NCBI GenBank assembly: GCA_024680835.1
Contig: JAILBP010000234.1
Span: 1 to 24,913 of the forward strand
Reading direction: 5' to 3'
Source of the DNA: RGIG6904 sp024680835
GTDB lineage: Bacteria > Bacillota > Clostridia > Lachnospirales > Lachnospiraceae
DNA length: 24,913 nucleotides
The notes below the pieces were generated by a model, which saw nothing but the letters and a program-made list of their open reading frames with translations, ran no database searches and had not been told where the DNA came from. The position numbers and the translations under genes were made by a program. Positions 22,497 through 24,913 of this stretch are shown here, in pieces; position 1 is the first letter of the stretch; each line of letters starts with the position of its first letter.

Positions 22497-24701
22497 ATGA
22501 AGATCATCAAGAGAAGCGGTAAGGAAGTGGATTTTGACATTACCAAGATCATCGCAGCCATCCAGAAGGCCAATTTTTCGGTTCCGGAGGCTGATCGTCT
22601 GGACAAGGATCAGATACTCATGATATCTGACAATGTAAAGAGCGCATGTGAGTCAATGGATCGTGCCATGGGAGTGGAGGAGATCCAGGACCTTGTGGAA
22701 AATGAGCTTATGGATATACGCTATTTCGGCGTTGCCAGAAATTACATCACATACAGATACAAGAGAAGTCTTGCACGCCAGTCAAATTCTACGGACAAGC
22801 AGATCTTAAGTCTTATCGAGTGTAATAACGAAGAGGTAAAACAGGAAAATTCCAACAAGAATCCCACTGTCAATTCCGTGCAGCGCGATTATATGGCAGG
22901 AGAGGTTTCCAAAGATATCACGAAAAGATTCCTGTTGCCTGAGGATGTTGTGGAAGCCCATGAGAAAGGTCTGATACACTTTCATGATGCTGATTATTTT
23001 GCACAGCATATGCACAATTGCTGTCTGGTAAACCTTGAAGATATGCTGCAGAACGGAACGGTCATATCAGAGACCATGATAGAGAAGCCCAAGAGCTTTT
23101 CTACCGCCTGCAATATAGCTACCCAGTCCATTGCACAGATCGCATCCGCTCAGTACGGAGGTCAGTCCATAACGTTAGCACACCTGGCACCTTTTGTACA
23201 GGTCACCAGAGAAAAGCTCCGCGCAAAGGTGGCTCAGGAGTTCGCCGATGCAGGTCTTGAGGTCGCAGAAGAGCAGATCAACGAGATCGCTGAGATGCGC
23301 GTCAGAGACGAGATCAGACAGGGCGTTCAGATGATACAGTATCAGGTGATCTCCCTCATGACCACCAACGGACAGGCTCCTTTCGTGACTGTGTTCATGT
23401 ATCTTGATGAGGTTCCGGAGGGAAGGCTCAGGGATGACCTTGCCATTGTCATAGAGGAAATGCTCTACCAGCGCATCAAGGGTGTCAAGAACGAAAAGGG
23501 AATCTACATTACCCCCGCATTCCCGAAGCTCATATATGTTCTGGATGAAGACAACATCCACGAGGATTCAAAATATTACTATCTCACAAGACTTGCAGCA
23601 AGATGTACCGCAAAACGTATGGTACCGGATTACATTTCCGCAAAGATCATGCGCGAGCTCAAAAACGGTGATGTTTATGCCTGCATGGGATGCAGAAGCT
23701 TCCTGACACCGGATCGTTTTACGGATGCCGGTGTCGGCAATATCGCAAAGGCAGGCAATTACGACGAAAAGTCGCACAAATATTACGGACGCTTTAATCA
23801 GGGCGTTGTAACCTTAAATCTTGTGGATATAGCATGCTCTTCCGGCGGAGATATGGATACTTTCTGGAAGATATTCGATGACAGGCTTGCGCTGTGCCAT
23901 AAGGCTTTGATGAAGCGCCATGAGAGACTTAAGGGAACACCCAGTGATGTGGCACCAATCCTGTGGCAGTATGGTGCGCTTGCCCGTCTTGAGAAGGGTG
24001 AGCCCATCGATAAGCTCCTGTTTAACGGATATTCGACCATATCACTCGGATATGCCGGACTTTGCGAATGTACCAGATATATGACCGGAAAGAGTCACAC
24101 CGATCCGCAGTCAAAGCCATTCGCCCTTGCGGTTATGCAGAAACTTAACGACGCCTGTGCAAAATGGAAGGCTGAATCCAATATCGATTTTTCCGTATAT
24201 GGTACACCGCTTGAGTCTACCACATACAAGTTCGCAAAGTGCCTGCAGCAGAGATTCGGCATCATAGAGGGAGTTACTGACAAAAACTACATCACAAACT
24301 CTTATCATGTGCATGTTACTGAGAAGATCGATGCTTTCGAAAAACTTAGGTTTGAGGCACAGTTCCAGAAGTTGTCTCCGGGCGGAGCCATCAGCTATGT
24401 GGAGGTTCCGGATATGCAGGGCAATCTGGAGGCGGTGCTGTCAGTCATGAGATATATCTACGACAATATCATGTATGCCGAGCTGAATACAAAATCAGAT
24501 TACTGTCAGGAGTGCGGCTACGGCGGCGAGATCAAGATAGTTCATGATAAGTCCGGCAAGCTGGTGTGGGAGTGCCCCAACTGCGGAAACCGTGATCAGT
24601 CCAAGATGAACGTGGCAAGACGTACCTGCGGATATATAGGAACCCAGTTCTGGAACCAGGGCAGAACCCAGGAGATCGAGGAGAGGGTACTGCATCTTTA
24701 A
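22497..24701 (+). CDS. nrdD: Anaerobic (class III) ribonucleoside-triphosphate reductase
   Basis: A 734-residue glycyl-radical enzyme reducing ribonucleoside triphosphates to deoxy forms under anoxia. An ATP-cone regulatory domain fills about residues 1-95 (MKIIKRSGKEVDFDITKI). The barrel includes YACMGCRSFLTPD, a likely active-site cysteine segment. The C-terminal zinc site is Cys670, Cys673, Cys693 and Cys696. The radical site is Gly712 in RRTCGYIGTQFW. Activation requires the radical-SAM protein NrdG, which is not in the window and not encoded in the remaining 212 bases. The start at 22497 follows AAAGGATT; the upstream open frame through the repeat is not needed. The gene is bracketed by perfect 76-bp inverted repeats. 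Confidence 0.97.
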   Translation: MKIIKRSGKEVDFDITKIIAAIQKANFSVPEADRLDKDQILMISDNVKSACESMDRAMGVEEIQDLVENELMDIRYFGVARNYITYRYKRSLARQSNSTDKQILSLIECNNEEVKQENSNKNPTVNSVQRDYMAGEVSKDITKRFLLPEDVVEAHEKGLIHFHDADYFAQHMHNCCLVNLEDMLQNGTVISETMIEKPKSFSTACNIATQSIAQIASAQYGGQSITLAHLAPFVQVTREKLRAKVAQEFADAGLEVAEEQINEIAEMRVRDEIRQGVQMIQYQVISLMTTNGQAPFVTVFMYLDEVPEGRLRDDLAIVIEEMLYQRIKGVKNEKGIYITPAFPKLIYVLDEDNIHEDSKYYYLTRLAARCTAKRMVPDYISAKIMRELKNGDVYACMGCRSFLTPDRFTDAGVGNIAKAGNYDEKSHKYYGRFNQGVVTLNLVDIACSSGGDMDTFWKIFDDRLALCHKALMKRHERLKGTPSDVAPILWQYGALARLEKGEPIDKLLFNGYSTISLGYAGLCECTRYMTGKSHTDPQSKPFALAVMQKLNDACAKWKAESNIDFSVYGTPLESTTYKFAKCLQQRFGIIEGVTDKNYITNSYHVHVTEKIDAFEKLRFEAQFQKLSPGGAISYVEVPDMQGNLEAVLSVMRYIYDNIMYAELNTKSDYCQECGYGGEIKIVHDKSGKLVWECPNCGNRDQSKMNVARRTCGYIGTQFWNQGRTQEIEERVLHL

Positions 24702-24710
24702 TATTCTTAT

Positions 24711-24761
24711 GCCCCTTCGGTCTGTGGCTACCTTCCACATAGGGGGAGGCTGACTGAGGGG
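24711..24761 (+). terminator. Long imperfect hairpin after nrdD
   Basis: CCCC at 24712-24715 pairs with GGGG at 24758-24761. Inside are CGGTC/GACTG-like and CCTTCC/GGGAGG pairings around an ACAT loop. TTATATTA follows, a weak T-tract. It lies ten bases after the nrdD stop. The sequence style (CCCCTT...GGGGGAGGCTGACTGAGGGG) resembles dispersed palindromes I associate with gut clostridia, so it may be both a repeat and a terminator. Confidence 0.55.
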
Positions 24762-24773
24762 TTATATTACAGG

Positions 24774-24913
24774 GTTACTATTCACAGCCACTTTACATAC
24801 ATTCTACAGGCTCGCCCTGACATCGGCAATCTGCGAAGCCAAGCTGGCAGAATTGCCTTGTCGGGCTCTACTGCCGCTATCGCGGCTGCCTGTATCATGT
24901 ATGTAAAGTGACT
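24774..24913. repeat. Inverted-repeat element, copy 3 (B-arm first, cut by window end)
   Basis: It starts GTTACTATTCACAGCCA and is identical to copy 2 over 76 bases (24774-24849). It then diverges into a longer variant containing a GCCGC/GCGGC hairpin near 24873-24886. The right arm ends ATGTATGTAAAGTGACT, the complement of the B-arm start with one base change, so the window stops about 12 bases before the expected right end. No protein is encoded. Confidence 0.85.

Overview
The window looks like a chromosomal segment of an anaerobic, polysaccharide-degrading Firmicute, most likely a Lachnospiraceae member close to Butyrivibrio. This is inferred from Gram-positive style AGGAGG ribosome sites, an HrcA-type CIRCE site, a class III (oxygen-sensitive) ribonucleotide reductase, GH113 and GH31 glycoside hydrolases, a secreted leucine-rich repeat protein with an EF-hand-like loop, and a VanY-type peptidase carrying cell-wall-binding repeats. 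No rRNA, tRNA, CRISPR array, transposase or phage gene is visible.

Layout. 1-378: AT-rich, gene-free, ending in the terminator of a GH113 glycosidase (minus). 1345-1731: divergent promoter region serving the glycosidase and exoA. 1732-3108: exoA, then an HU-like DNA-binding protein with a strong terminator. 3142-4682: secreted LRR protein (minus). 4771-7699: two-gene minus operon, a VanY-like carboxypeptidase followed by an O-antigen-ligase-like membrane protein, with overlapping stop and start codons. 7785-8631: cytidylate-kinase-like gene with its promoter and terminator. 8540-13598: a complete branched-chain amino acid ABC transporter operon (livJ, livH, livM, livG, livF). 13615-14848: membrane GGDEF protein (minus). 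14869-16950: a repeat element, then a DUF4153-like membrane protein with a (Val-Asn-Pro)n tract. 16977-19351: htpG behind a perfect CIRCE operator. 19374-21398: GH31 glycosidase (minus). 21535-22326: an RsmJ-like rRNA methyltransferase (minus). 22497-24701: nrdD. 24711-24913: a hairpin and a truncated repeat element.

The most unusual structure is a family of modular inverted-repeat elements of about 90-140 bp whose ends read GTTACTATTCACAGCCA. Three clear copies (14869-14958, 22339-22451, 24774 to the window end) and one degenerate candidate (1517-1701) are present. Copies share interchangeable arms: a 47-bp arm is identical between copies 1 and 2, and a 76-bp arm is identical between copies 2 and 3. 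The 76-bp arms face each other across nrdD, so that gene is bracketed by perfect inverted repeats. One arm carries a plausible outward promoter toward nrdD. The only open reading frame at the element end runs in phase into three neighbouring genes, and for the rsmJ-like gene the element may have replaced the native 5' end.

Functionally the genes are mostly independent units: polysaccharide use (GH113, GH31), envelope building and recognition (VanY-like, O-antigen-ligase-like, LRR), amino acid uptake (liv), c-di-GMP signalling, protein folding, DNA repair and architecture, and dNTP synthesis. Starts were chosen mainly by Shine-Dalgarno position and are often shorter than the longest open frame.
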